NCBI GenBank assembly: GCA_032433595.1
Contig: JASWJB010000175.1
Coordinates: forward strand, 1 to 64,000
Direction of reading: 5' to 3'
Source: Conoideocrella luteorostrata
Lineage: Eukaryota; Ascomycota; Sordariomycetes; Hypocreales; Clavicipitaceae
Length of the DNA: 64,000 nt
Below are positions 53,822 to 64,000 of this stretch, piece after piece. The position numbers and the translations under genes are program-made. The notes beneath the pieces are model-generated. The model was not told where the DNA came from and did not search any database. It worked only from the letters and a program-made list of their open reading frames with translations. Position 1 is the first letter of the stretch. Every line of letters starts with the position of its first letter.

Positions 53822-56090
53822 ATGGGTCGGCAGTGGCGCCAGCGGCCGATTGCCTGCCAATCCTGCCGTAGACGCAAGATCCGATGTTCCCGCCAGTTTC
53901 CCTGCTCCAACTGCACTTCCCGTGGCGTCAAATGTGTACAGTTTTACGGTCCTCAGGAAGCCGGATCATCTGAACCCCCTCCTCAAGAACAGCATCCTGA
54001 ACATGTCCCGGGGAAGCCGGACTCCGGGGGGGTTGTGGTTTCAAACGCAGACATCAAAGCCCGACTAGACAGGTTAGAAAACTGGATCGCTGGTATCAAC
54101 GGTCCGGGTCCAGGTCCAGGTTCAGTTCCAGGTCCCTCAGATGGTCATATTGATCGTCTTCGTCATCAGCCTTCTTCGCGCAATGCTCAGCCGATATCCC
54201 CAGCATTATCGTCCACCGCGCAACATCTAGCGGAGGATCTGTGGCTCGGCGGCGGCTTTATTTTCACAAAGGCTAAATATATTGCCCCTGTAAGCCTTCG
54301 TTGCCGGTATATGATTTCTAGGTATGATGATATCAATCGGAGACTGACGGTGTCGTGTCCAAGGAAAACACCTTCTTCGACGCAGGCGTTTATTATCATC
54401 TGTCCCCTATTAGACTCATCAAGAAGCCGTATTTTATCCTGCAAGATGTCACTCCCAGCCAGCTAGGACCAGGTTCGCGCCAGGTCTGCCTCGTTCTGCC
54501 TCTATATGACGAAGCATGTCTTATTGTACAATCGTTTACATCAGAGTGTGCCATTGTGAGCCCTACCATTCATGCTCCATCGTTGCTCAGCTCCGTGCAA
54601 GGCATCTATGCCAGCATACAGCAACAAACTCAGGTAGACCGGGATCATTTGCTTTTGTTCTTGTCCGTAATTGCTTCTGTAGCACACTCCTGCTCGCCTG
54701 GTGACGACATCTGCAAGCTATACTCCAGTCATGTGGAGGCGAACTTGCAGTGCCCCATATGGGCGGATGCTGCCTTTGCTCTGTCCGACGAGATAAAAAG
54801 ACGCGGCCAGCCTAGTATTGTATGTCTGCAAGGCCAGACAATCACGTTCAAAGTATCCAGTTATGTGGAGGGGAGCTCGGTGCGAACTCGCAGCTTGTTG
54901 TCCACGTCTATTGCAATGGCGCGGGATATGGGCTTTCATCGCATCGACATGCCAGGAGAGAACGTCAACTTAGGTTCGCCCACGGAGACTGAGATTGCGC
55001 GAAGATTGTGGTGGGATATTGTCATATTCGATTGGTGAGCAGCGGTCGAGTCCTTGAAACCTCCATGACCATTGTTCCATGGGCTAACAAGCATGCAAGG
55101 CTGTTTGCTGCATTCCCCGGGTCCCACGAGGGAGTTTACACCATAAATCCGCGACACATGGCTGTAAACAAGCCCAGCGTCATTCAACACATCACACCAA
55201 CTGGCGACGGGCAATCGTCCTCGCAGCGTAATGACCAGGAACAAACTGACGTGTCATACTTCCTGGAGCGTATCCGGCTTGCGGAGCTGGCTCGCGAATA
55301 CGTCGATGGCTGCCCCCTGTCTCTCGCCAGCACAAGAGGCGGCAATCACGAAAGGCTCAAGGATTTCGACGTCAAGCTGAATGCGTACCAGCAAAACTTG
55401 CCGAGTTATTTTTCGCTAACAGGGCCAGACGGCATATCAAAGTCGAGTACAGCCAAACACCCCTCGCTCATCCTTCGGTGCGTTCACATAAACTCTCTCG
55501 TATACATTGAACGATGCATTCTCCACATCCGATACTTTTCATATTCTACCATTGATCCAAAGTACGCCTTCTCCCGCACAGCATGTTTCGAATGCGCACG
55601 GGACATCATCCGCATGCACAGAAACATCAGGCTGGACCATGCGTGGATTCTTCCGAGACTGAAAGCAACCACGTTCCTCCGAACTCTGCTGCTAGCCGGC
55701 GCCGTGTTCCTGCTGGACGTCTGCTCCGGGACCGAGATGCGTAATTTGCAGAGGGAACGGCCAGAGATGCTCGAAGCCTGGAGGTTCATGAACGAGATGC
55801 AAGACGGTTCGGATCTCGTAGAGCAGTTCTCCGAATTCGCGACACAGATGCTCAGAAAGTACGGGGTCTCCCAGTCCATCGTGTCAGCGCTGGCTCAGGA
55901 GTTGCCTTACAAAGCGGATCACAGTGGCAACCCTCAGCCACCCAATGGTCCCAGTGAGAGGGCGCAATCGGACGGGTTGAGTATGCCGATGGATATCGGA
56001 CAGCGCTGGCAGACGCTTGATGCGGATTTTGATTTGAAATCTATGAGTTGGGACAATGTTTTGTGGGGATTTGATACCATTATGATGTGA
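53822..56090 (+). CDS. Zn2Cys6 fungal transcription factor with fungal-specific domain
   Basis: Three exons, 53822-54289, 54364-55034 and 55100-56090, encode 709 residues. An ATG at 53786 in frame would add 12. The binuclear cluster reads ACQSCRRRKIRC then SRQFPCSNCTSRGVKC, with the classic C-x2-C-x6-C-x5-C-x2-C-x6-C spacing, followed by a short dimerisation helix (IKARLDRLENWI). The middle region (DRDHLLLFLSVIASVAHSC, then ARDMGFHRIDM and TETEIARRLWWDIVIFDW) is the fungal_trans domain. The first intron acceptor is uncertain: CCAAG at 54363 (used here, with a CTGAC branch 20 nt upstream) or a CGGAG site 21 nt earlier. It is divergent from the P450 gene, so it may regulate it. Confidence 0.87.
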
Positions 56091-56695
56091 TTTTTCGCAG
56101 CCCATCATTTGAGCATTACAAAGAGAGCGGACAGCTATACTAGGAAGATAACCAAAAGAGGAGACGAAATTACGAGCAGTGATAGATGCCGTGGGATTGT
56201 GGCTGGCTAGTATAGCTGTCAAACCCTTATTTGTAAGTTAAGCCGTAAACTGGTAGTGTGTCCTCATCCGGAGCCTTGCTTCTACGTCTATTATGATTGA
56301 ATTGCTTTATTGAAGTGCACAGTAAATCGATGAGCGTCGGGCAAGCTGTCAGATCATTTGATCTCATTACACGTGAGGTCTCTACGAATTACGGAAGGCC
56401 TCTGCAAGAACCCTTCACAGAGTTTACGGAGAGTTGCTGGTTGTGTCAGACCCGGTATACATGAGTTGCCAGTGTGTGCTTTGGGTCGACAAAGTAGAAA
56501 TGCAGAAGAGGAAGAAAAGACTTAGGAAGAACATCGTTTCTGGTTCGAGCATCTACCCTATGGCATCGTGACAACCCTCGCAGTGACGATCCCGCATCAC
56601 CAACATACATTTAAGTGAGCGACGAGTGCGAACAATCTCCATTCTTAATTCTCTATGTCATGACGTCGATCATTTCCTCATAAGCCCACATTCTA
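56091..56695. other. Convergent intergenic region
   Basis: About 600 bp of shared 3' flank. No gene seen. Confidence 0.5.
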
Positions 56696-59600
56696 TCATA
56701 GTCTCGCCGCGGTAGCCAGGTCCCTAAATTTCCTGAGTACATCTTCATCCACATTCACAGCCCACTGCGACTCAAACGCAGCCTCGCCACCAACTCTGGC
56801 CACGAGGTCTTGAAGTCTGGTAGTCACAAAATCCAACGAAGAGACCGAGTGGACGGGGTCTTTGGCTTTGGTTTGCTGCTCCAAAATGCTCTTGGGTGTA
56901 TCAAACTCCGTCGTTTCCAGGTCGCGCCATATGAGAGTGTCGGGGCCATTGGTAACCCCTTCTTGGACTTCGATGATGACGAGGGTCCACATGTCAAAGT
57001 AGTCTTGTAGTTTGGCAAGAGTAAGATCTTGCATAGGCGACGGGAGCTCTAACAGTCTGGTAAGACCAAACAAGTACAGCTTCAGCCGTTCGGGGTGGTC
57101 CATACTGGAAAGATAGGAGAACCATTCTGATGAGAGCCAGGGCCAAACTTGATCCAAGCCACCAAATGCTGTGAGCATTTGCACGAACATGTTCGGCTCA
57201 GCTAGTGCTAATCGTGCGAGAATGGCAAAGTAGTCTCCCTCCGTGACGGTGTTGAGCTTGCTGATCTTTCTGTTAGGCCCTGTGGTTTGATTTGCCTCCC
57301 ATGCATCGTGGAGATTGGCCATGATTTTATTCATGAAGCCCGTTTCGAGCATGTCTTGAACAATAACGGAGATACCGTTTGGTCCGCCAATCTCAGTGGC
57401 CGCCCGGATGAGATACTCTATGCATAGAGTACCAACACGGACTTGTTCTCGACTATTGGAATCCAGTGTGCCTGACAGTGCTGCTAGCGTCGGCCGGCGC
57501 AGGTTGTCCTCCAGCATAGCTGAAGGGGCGATGAGAACATATGACTCTATGGCGATGAGGGCTTGCGATGCAGTGTGTGATTGATATTCCAGTAAGGGAA
57601 GGGCCATTTCAGCAAGACCAATAACTTCAGGGGCTAGAGGCGCTTTGCTCTGCATGAGAATCGCGTTCCACAACTCGAGTGCCTCGTCGATGAGGTGTAC
57701 ATGAAGATCAGACCCTCGGCGCGCGGCCTCGGACAGCAAAGGGATCATTAAGTTTTGATATCGCTGCGACGTATGACCCATGCTCATGACCAGCGCGGAA
57801 AAGATCGCAATGACAGCCTGTTTGATCATGTATTCCTCATTCCCGGAACTCTGCCAGACATTCGGGAGCGCCGACATTAACTGATCGCCGAATTGCGAAA
57901 CTTGTTCCTCCATACGCATCACCAATATTCGGACAGACTCCAAAATTGCTAGTTTTGTCTCATCGACATCTACATTTTGTACGAGTTGTATGAGCTGAGA
58001 CAGGACATCAGCAGTATAAGGCAAGAAAGCCTCCACACTAAAGCCAAGTTCATCCGTAATCCACCTCAGCTGCCTTGCTGCGGTGATCCGTACGACCAAA
58101 TCGTTGGTGTCGTCATTGGGATTCAAAAAGTGTTGGAAGATCTGGTAAACCAGCGGTCTGCTGATGTCTGCCAATTTAACCGGTGCCCATTGACTAATGA
58201 GGATCGCTACGCGTCTTCGCAGAACTTTGTACAGCCCCCCTTGTTGCTGAGCGTCGTGCGCTATGGTCGATGAAAGCATATCATCAAAGTCGAACACTTC
58301 CGAAACATGAGCAGCAGCCAAGCCCATAGCCGTATACACCGCTTCCTTGGTGGCAATGTCGGATTGTGGTGATTGTGCCGTTTGGAAATATGAGAGCAAA
58401 GGGGGTATAATTAGTTGTTTGAAATTTGTAAGCAGGTCCAGAAATAATTTCTCTGCACAAGGGCGAACCTCCCACTCATAAGCATTTCCCTCATTCTGCT
58501 CTTGCTGTTCCCATTCCTCAGGGTCTTCCTCCCACAGCTCAAGATCCGAGCGCCTGAAGACGAACAGGTGTGTTATGATTGAATTGACAATCTGGATAAC
58601 TAAGTCATCTTTGAGCAGCTCTGCCTTGATAAGGTTTCGGGCCTGTGCCTGCTCTGCCTTGGTCTCGGGCGTTCGATACTTGAAGGACTGGGCAGGCTGA
58701 AAGGCTATTCTGACGCAAGCGCGGAGAAGAAGTAAGCCTCTCAGCGCCAACCGCTCCTGCAGAGGACCTTCGATTTTGGCTTTAGATGAGCTGGCATTCC
58801 CAGCGCCCTGACGAATGCCACCGGATGAGTCGAAGACTTCACCGAATTTCGAAACCAGATCCCAGTATGCATGGACGAGTGGAAGAGAGTTGGGTAGAAT
58901 ACAGAAACTTGCTGCGTGCTGCTCGGCCATATCTATGTGCAGTTTAGTAAATTGCATCAAGCTCTTACCCACTACATCCTGATAATTTGACGGGATTGTC
59001 GAGCCTTGGTTAAAAATGCTGAGCAGTTGGCCAAACTGGTTTTGAGACAGTGTCCAAAAACCTTCGACCGATTTGTCAGTATGAGGCCTCTCGTATCCAA
59101 CAATAACTAGCCGCCGAAGGATCTTAAGCGCCACCAGACCGTTCAGCATCGCCATATTGGCATCGTGTTCTGCACCTTGAGTATTATTGAGAATTGATAA
59201 CCACAGAGCAGACTTCTCTGAGTATATCTCGCTCAGAACATAAACAATCTCAGGCGTGACTGACTGCAAAGCTGTTTGTGACTTCCTCAAGCGGGCGGTG
59301 CCCAGCTCTTTGACGACTCGTAGTAGCATTTGGAGAGTTCCATACAACTGCTGCTGATTTCCGTTTTTGCTGGAACGCAACAGCTCAATTATACTAGGCA
59401 GGGCATCGGGCCAGTCTACCGGGTAGTCGATTCTAACTACCTTGGCTACCACAAGCGCGTTGAGCACGGCGAGATTTCGTTCTTCTTCGTCAATGGTCCC
59501 TTGGAACAATCGAGACCGGATCAAGTTCTTTTCGTCCGGTTTTATACTATTCTTCGCCTGGGCAAATAATCTCCAATACTTGTCGATCCCATTCTTCAGC

Positions 59601-59891
59601 TGAATTACGGCTAGAAACCGAATATCACTGGGAACTGACTTATCGAGATAGACGCCCTAAAGGATAGAAGGACCAACCATTAGCGTGCCGTCTATTTTTA
59701 GCAAAGGCAGAGACATGTTGAAATACCTGCAGAGACGAGTAGTAGCCAGTCGTCTGCTCCCAAGATGAGAGTTGCTGTCCAGCAGCATGTCTTTGGGCGT
59801 ACTCTTGGGAAGTGGCGGATTGTAATGCCCGACACAGGTTCTCCAGACTCAGAGGGCTGGCCTCGCCAGGGACTTCAATGGCAAAGCTCAT
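56696..59891 (-). CDS. KAP120: Importin-beta family karyopherin, Kap120/importin-11-like
   Basis: Two exons on the minus strand, 59891-59727 and 59656-56696, encode 1041 residues (yeast Kap120 is about 1030). The N-terminus has the importin-beta N-terminal domain (LENLCRALQSATSQEYAQRH and QLSSWEQTTGYYSSL), continuing after the intron with DKSVPSDIRFLAVIQLKNGI. The rest is a chain of HEAT-type helix pairs (for example AAHVSEVFDFDDMLSSTIAH and VDVDETKLAILESVRILVMR). Length and the GIDKYWR segment place it with importin-11 and Kap120, which import ribosome-biogenesis and other cargo. The 70 nt intron starts GTATTT and ends TTTAG. Confidence 0.9.
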
Positions 59892-60735
59892 GACTGCCTT
59901 GCTTCCACGACTTAGAACCGTCTGTGGGTTGTACTCGCCAGGCTATAGATGGCCTGCAGAGGGAACAGCCGCGTTCACATCCGGGTCTCAATAGCAGGTG
60001 CAAGAAGACAAGGCGGTAGGCAGGGCTTGAATTTTGAAGTCCATTGAATGTCCCACTGGCAGTTTGGTGGGGTTTCTTGCTCTAGTTCTTCTGGCGCCGC
60101 CTTTTGCTGCTGCCGGGATCCATGTGGGAATCGAGGGGTAGTTAACTGGCGGACTTGCGCATTAGGTCCTGTCCACGGGCCAAGATGCAATCAATCAACG
60201 CGCCGTATTAGGGGAATGTGACTGGCACTACTCACGACAACAAAACAATAGAATGCCAGTCTTTCTGCGGGGTTCAAAATCCGGCTGCCATTATTATTCG
60301 TGCATGGTGAAGATAGTCGACAGGTGTTTTGGTACACAGCTGAACAGGTGGTGCGACACCGGCCGTCCAATGCAACCAGCTGGTATAAGTGACATTGCGT
60401 GAAGAACTCATGTCTGTGGAGAGCATGATATGCATGTCCCGTACCAAAATTATCCTCCGTCTTTACACACTGAGATTGACTGTCAGCGCAGGAAGGAAAT
60501 GCGATAACAAATTGATCGTATTCTTGGCAGGGAGGGGAGGGCAGATGCGACATGTGCACCAACTCGTCTCGAGGTGGACCCTTGAACAGCGCAGTGGATT
60601 TATGCCACTTCGAGTAATAAGCTGAATAGCCCGTCTCAAGTTTCTGTCCTATTTTCTTGCGCCAACCAGTTATTGCCCTCACGCCAGCACTCTCAATCGC
60701 GGCCCTGGCTGCCGCCATTGAGCGCTGCAATCACC
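59892..60735. other. Divergent promoter region
   Basis: About 840 bp between KAP120 and the mitochondrial threonyl-tRNA synthetase gene. No gene seen. Confidence 0.5.
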
Positions 60736-62211
60736 ATGATACGCTCACGAACTGCCCGCCAAGCAGCCCTGGGCATGTCCGGCTCACCCTGGATCTGCCC
60801 AGCGTGTCTTTCCCGACGACCATACTCCCAAAAACCCGCGAAGCGCGACCCTCCCGACCACCGAAAGCTCGGACTACAACAAGAACTCTTCATTACGTCC
60901 ACGTATAGCCCCGGGTCACCCATCTTCTTACCCAATGGCGCCAGGATCTTCAATCGATTGGTTGACTTCCTGCGGAAGCAGTACGTGCGATATGGCTTTC
61001 AAGAAGTCATCACCCCGACGATATACAAGAAGGCCCTTTGGGCCAAATCCGGCCACTTGGAAAATTACGCCGACGATATGTACACTGTGGTTGGAAATAC
61101 GAATAGTGCGAATAAGGTCGCCAGTGGATGCTGTGGCGGCGATCATAACGCAACGGAAGCAGACCTGGAAGCAGATGATGAATATGGCTTAAAGCCTATG
61201 AACTGCCCTGGTCATTGCCTCATTTTCGCTTCCAAGGTCCGTAGCTACCGAGAACTGCCGGTACGATATGCCGATTTTAGCTCTCTGCACAGAAATGAGA
61301 TCTCGGGTGCTTTGTCCGGCTTAACTCGAGTGCGGCGGTTCCACCAAGACGATGGACACATCTTTTGCCGTCCATGTCAGGTTGAGAGCGAAATTAAGAA
61401 GACGCTTGAGTTCGTCAAGGCTGTTTATGGCGTTCTAAATCTCGGCGTTGGCTACCGGCTAGCTCTGTCCACTCGACCCAAGGATCACTTCATCGGGACC
61501 GAGGAGGAGTGGAATCGAGCAGAGGATCAGCTAAAGAGAGCGCTGGAGGCGTCCGGCATGGAATGGAATATCAACGAAGGGGATGGTGCATTTTACGGGC
61601 CCAAGATTGATATTGTGATTAAAGACTCAGATGGGAAAGAACACCAAACTGCGACCATTCAATTGGATTTCCAACTCCCAAAAAGATTCGAACTTGAGTA
61701 TCAAGCACCGGCGCCAGAATATGAAGCAAGAGGCGAAACTACTACCGACCCTACATTGCTGGCTGAGTACGGCCCCGTTCGACCGGTTATGATACATCGG
61801 GCCGTGTTGGGATCAGTGGAACGGTTAATGGCATTGCTCATCGAATCGTATGATGGCAAGTGGCCTTTTTGGCTGAATCCCCGCCAAGCAATCATCCTTT
61901 CAGTCAACACATCGCAACCCGTTCTGGACTGGGCTGATGAAGTCAAAGAAGTTCTCATGGGTTTGAAAAAGGATACGGGGCAACCGAGCATAGATGGACC
62001 AGTGAATCCCACTGGCCTGGCTGTTGATGTTGACTATTCAGCCCGTTCACTAGGCGCCAAGATCCGAGACGCACGGACAAGCGGTTACAGCCAGATTCTA
62101 GTGGTTGGAGAGGAGGACGTCAAGAATTGTCAAGTGAGTTTGGGGAAAGAGAGACTGAGTCCGATGGAAATGCGGGAGCGCATGCGCAGCATGGCGGATG
62201 CATTCGAATAG
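60736..62211 (+). CDS. MST1: Mitochondrial threonyl-tRNA synthetase
   Basis: Single-exon gene of 491 residues. The ATG at 60736 was chosen because the frame upstream has none. The N-terminus (SGSPWICPACLSRRPYSQ) is basic and Cys-rich, suitable for mitochondrial import. The class II core is complete: motif 1 region GFQEVITPTIYKKALWAKSG, the zinc-site Cys in KPMNCPGHCLIF, motif 2 RVRRFHQDDGHIFC with the second His, and motif 3 HRAVLGSVERLMALLIE. The C-terminal anticodon-binding domain is present but short (VDYSARSLGAKIRDARTSGY). There is no N-terminal TGS/editing domain, as in fungal mitochondrial enzymes. A Cys/Gly-rich insert (GCCGGDHNATEADLEADDEY) precedes motif 1's continuation and is unusual. 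Confidence 0.93.
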   Translation: MIRSRTARQAALGMSGSPWICPACLSRRPYSQKPAKRDPPDHRKLGLQQELFITSTYSPGSPIFLPNGARIFNRLVDFLRKQYVRYGFQEVITPTIYKKALWAKSGHLENYADDMYTVVGNTNSANKVASGCCGGDHNATEADLEADDEYGLKPMNCPGHCLIFASKVRSYRELPVRYADFSSLHRNEISGALSGLTRVRRFHQDDGHIFCRPCQVESEIKKTLEFVKAVYGVLNLGVGYRLALSTRPKDHFIGTEEEWNRAEDQLKRALEASGMEWNINEGDGAFYGPKIDIVIKDSDGKEHQTATIQLDFQLPKRFELEYQAPAPEYEARGETTTDPTLLAEYGPVRPVMIHRAVLGSVERLMALLIESYDGKWPFWLNPRQAIILSVNTSQPVLDWADEVKEVLMGLKKDTGQPSIDGPVNPTGLAVDVDYSARSLGAKIRDARTSGYSQILVVGEEDVKNCQVSLGKERLSPMEMRERMRSMADAFE

Positions 62212-62996
62212 ACTAGCCTATTAATGTAAAATGTACAAACATGTAGTATACAGACCTTATTCTAAGAATCTATGAATTTCCCCGCAATCCATACTAATCA
62301 AACCAATATTCATTTTCGCCCTCAAAACGCCCACGGTCTCGTCGTTAATATAGTAGCTCATCCTTCCCCCCCCCCCCTTTCCATCCTCCACTATCATGCG
62401 ACGTTTCTCGCAACTCTACCCTCCCTCGGAAACGCCTCCATGAGCTGTTGCTGGTGAGTTCGGAAAAAGAAAGCGGATCCAGCCGTTCATGAAATGATTT
62501 TTGATGAAAATTGAAGCACCAGCTGGTAGCGTAATAGCTGGGCGATTAGCCGTTTACTAGGGTAGCATTTCTCAACGACCCGCCGCCCAGAACCGACCTC
62601 GGCACAACAAAGCTCGTGAAGTTGACATGGGAATGCGAATCTCAAGGTGAGCCAAGCTACCCACACTTGAAAGTCGTATCTTGTTCACCACCTTTCCAAT
62701 GAAGCGGTGTGAGGAATGTTTGCGTTTGTTGCGGGCGCCGTAATGATTTCTGTTGTTTGGTATATCGGAAGATTCCGGCGTTTATGCAAATAGGTTGGAT
62801 TCAACCCTTTGAGCGGCCGTGATTCTGTTCATTTAGCACCCTGGTTCGGTGGAAAAGCGTGTTAGACTACTACAAAGGCAGCACAACACGTAGGTTTTGG
62901 GGGCGGCGGGGGTGACAAGAAGAGGAGTAGACGGTGAAAGAGGGGATTGAGGGAAGGCGGGGGGGGGGGGGGGATTCACAAAGCACAGGATAGGGC
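62212..62996. other. Intergenic region
   Basis: About 780 bp. Contains a poly-C run near 62365 and a poly-G run near 62960. The latter lies just after the bHLH stop codon on the minus strand and may be part of an alternative 3' intron. Confidence 0.45.
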
Positions 62997-63459
62997 TTAC
63001 TTTTTGAGATCATCATCAACATGGCCTCCGTTTTGTTCGATGCGTTCAATGAGAGCGCGACGCTCTTGAATTTGCTGGCGCATGTAATCAACGGTGCGCT
63101 TGAGCACGAGGCCTTCGGATCGGCCTTGGCCTTCTAGCCCGGGAACCAGTTCCGTAAGACGATCAAAGCCTTCACGAATGGCTTGTCTGCGCTTTTGTTC
63201 TATAAAGATGAAAATAAGCAACGCGCATATGGGGAAAAATATTAAAATTTACATGACATCAATGAGGAGAGAGGAAGAAATAAGACGACAATACGCGATT
63301 GACAAAATAATGCTTGGCTTCGTGGGCGCAATGCATACCTGAAGCAATGTGATTCTGTTTCTTCTCCTCCTCTGTCAGTCTAGGCTTATCGTCTGCGCCT
63401 GCACCAGCAGCAGCGGTATTCTCCCTCGAGGAAGACGAAGCGTTATTGGGCGACGACAT
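62997..63459 (-). CDS. bHLH transcription factor, Ino4-like
   Basis: Two exons on the minus strand, 63459-63339 and 63199-62997, encode 107 residues. The basic region and first helix read NHIASEQKRRQAIREGFDRL, with the usual His, Glu and Arg-Arg contacts for E-box (CACGTG/CANNTG) recognition. The loop is VPGLEGQGRSEG, and the second helix LVLKRTVDYMRQQIQE runs into a heptad-like tail. The protein is short and lacks an activation domain, as in Ino4, which works as a heterodimer partner in phospholipid gene control; that role is inferred. The stop codon TAA overlaps a GTAAGC donor sequence, so an alternative C-terminus is possible. Confidence 0.85.
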
Positions 63460-64000
63460 GGTTCTTGGATGTGCGTTTGACAGGTTTTTGCCACTGGCTT
63501 TGCCTTTCTTTTCTATTCTTGGCTGCCTGCTGAGATTTTGACAAGCAGCGAATCAAGAGGGGTGGGATAGTGTGCCTTTTTGTGTGTTTTCATTCACAGT
63601 CACCAAAAGTAACGAAGGAGAGTTTGGTTCTCCAACACCCTTCCAACGATTCATGTGAGACGCCGGCAGGACGGAAATGGGATGGGATGGCGGCCATGTG
63701 GGTACGAGGTACGCATCGAGAATCACATGCACCACATGCATCAGGCAACTGGGCTTGATGGGCTTGCTGGGCTGACGTTTATTGTACGACAGTACTACTT
63801 AGTACGTGTGATGATAACTAACTAATTGATTACTGGGGGGTCAAAGTATCGACAGTGAGGGGCATCGGGGCACACCCGGGCACCTGGGCCCCCGGCGTCA
63901 ACTACGCAACAAAGGTTTGAGTTGGTCTAGCGCCATGATCTCCCCCCAACTCCTCCAAAGCCCCCCAAACTTTCTTGCTGCCCCAGACTGACGCGGCAGA
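63460..64000. other. Intergenic region at window end
   Basis: Upstream region of the bHLH gene. Short frames only. No gene supported. Confidence 0.45.

Noticed and set aside
1..64000. tRNA genes, rRNA, CRISPR arrays, prokaryotic operon signals
   Set aside because: None recognised by eye on either strand; the sequence is clearly eukaryotic. A tRNA scan would be decisive for small RNA genes.

Overview
The window is nuclear DNA from a filamentous ascomycete, most likely a sordariomycete of the Hypocreales type. The evidence is short introns (about 50-80 nt) with GT donors, CTAAC/CTGAC-like branch sites and AG acceptors, gene-rich segments with typical Pezizomycotina protein families, a Zn2Cys6 regulator, an NLR (NACHT-WD40 type) relic, small secreted cysteine-rich proteins, and a transposon whose interior looks destroyed by repeat-induced point mutation (RIP). 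Species was not determined.

Layout. 0.2-2.4 kb: a class II aldolase-like gene and a tail-to-tail SDR dehydrogenase resembling D-erythronate dehydrogenase. 2.4-12.9 kb: gene-poor accessory DNA with one small secreted-protein gene (5.1-5.6 kb), a 2.97 kb Mutator-like DNA transposon with ~110 bp terminal inverted repeats, a perfect 9 bp target duplication and an AT-rich interior (6.56-9.53 kb), and remnants of a membrane-protein gene on both sides of it. 12.9-17.2 kb: a disordered fungal protein and ALG5 (dolichyl-phosphate glucosyltransferase). 17.5-19.8 kb: two tandem four-exon paralogues encoding secreted six-cysteine proteins of equal length (115 aa). 20.9-27.7 kb: squalene epoxidase (ERG1) and a large probably mitochondrial helical-repeat protein. 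29.2-44.2 kb is a housekeeping block: aldo/keto reductase with an apparent 4-nt microexon, BUB3, eIF2-alpha, mitochondrial inner-membrane peptidase IMP2, a Mme1-type mitochondrial carrier, an unknown conserved protein, a 2-oxoglutarate/Fe(II) oxygenase, mitochondrial ribosomal protein uL23m and an MT-A70 (METTL4-like) methyltransferase. 44.6-48.5 kb: a C2H2 zinc-finger protein, an orphan basic low-complexity exon and a Leu5-type mitochondrial CoA carrier. 49.2-50.6 kb: a truncated, frameshifted NLR relic next to an 18-codon Rab GTPase fragment. 50.6-56.1 kb: a cytochrome P450 and a divergently transcribed Zn2Cys6 regulator, which look like a minimal specialised-metabolism pair. 56.7-63.5 kb: a Kap120/importin-11-like karyopherin, mitochondrial threonyl-tRNA synthetase and an Ino4-like bHLH factor.

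Two patterns run across gene boundaries. A 9-mer, TACGGAGTA/TACTCCGTA, occurs 18 times, always outside the exons modelled here and far above the ~0.5 expected by chance. The two secreted paralogues also share an identical 15 bp element 545-630 bp upstream of their start codons. No tRNA, rRNA or CRISPR array was recognised. Splice sites were placed by hand from frame continuity and consensus motifs; all recombined exon lengths are multiples of three.
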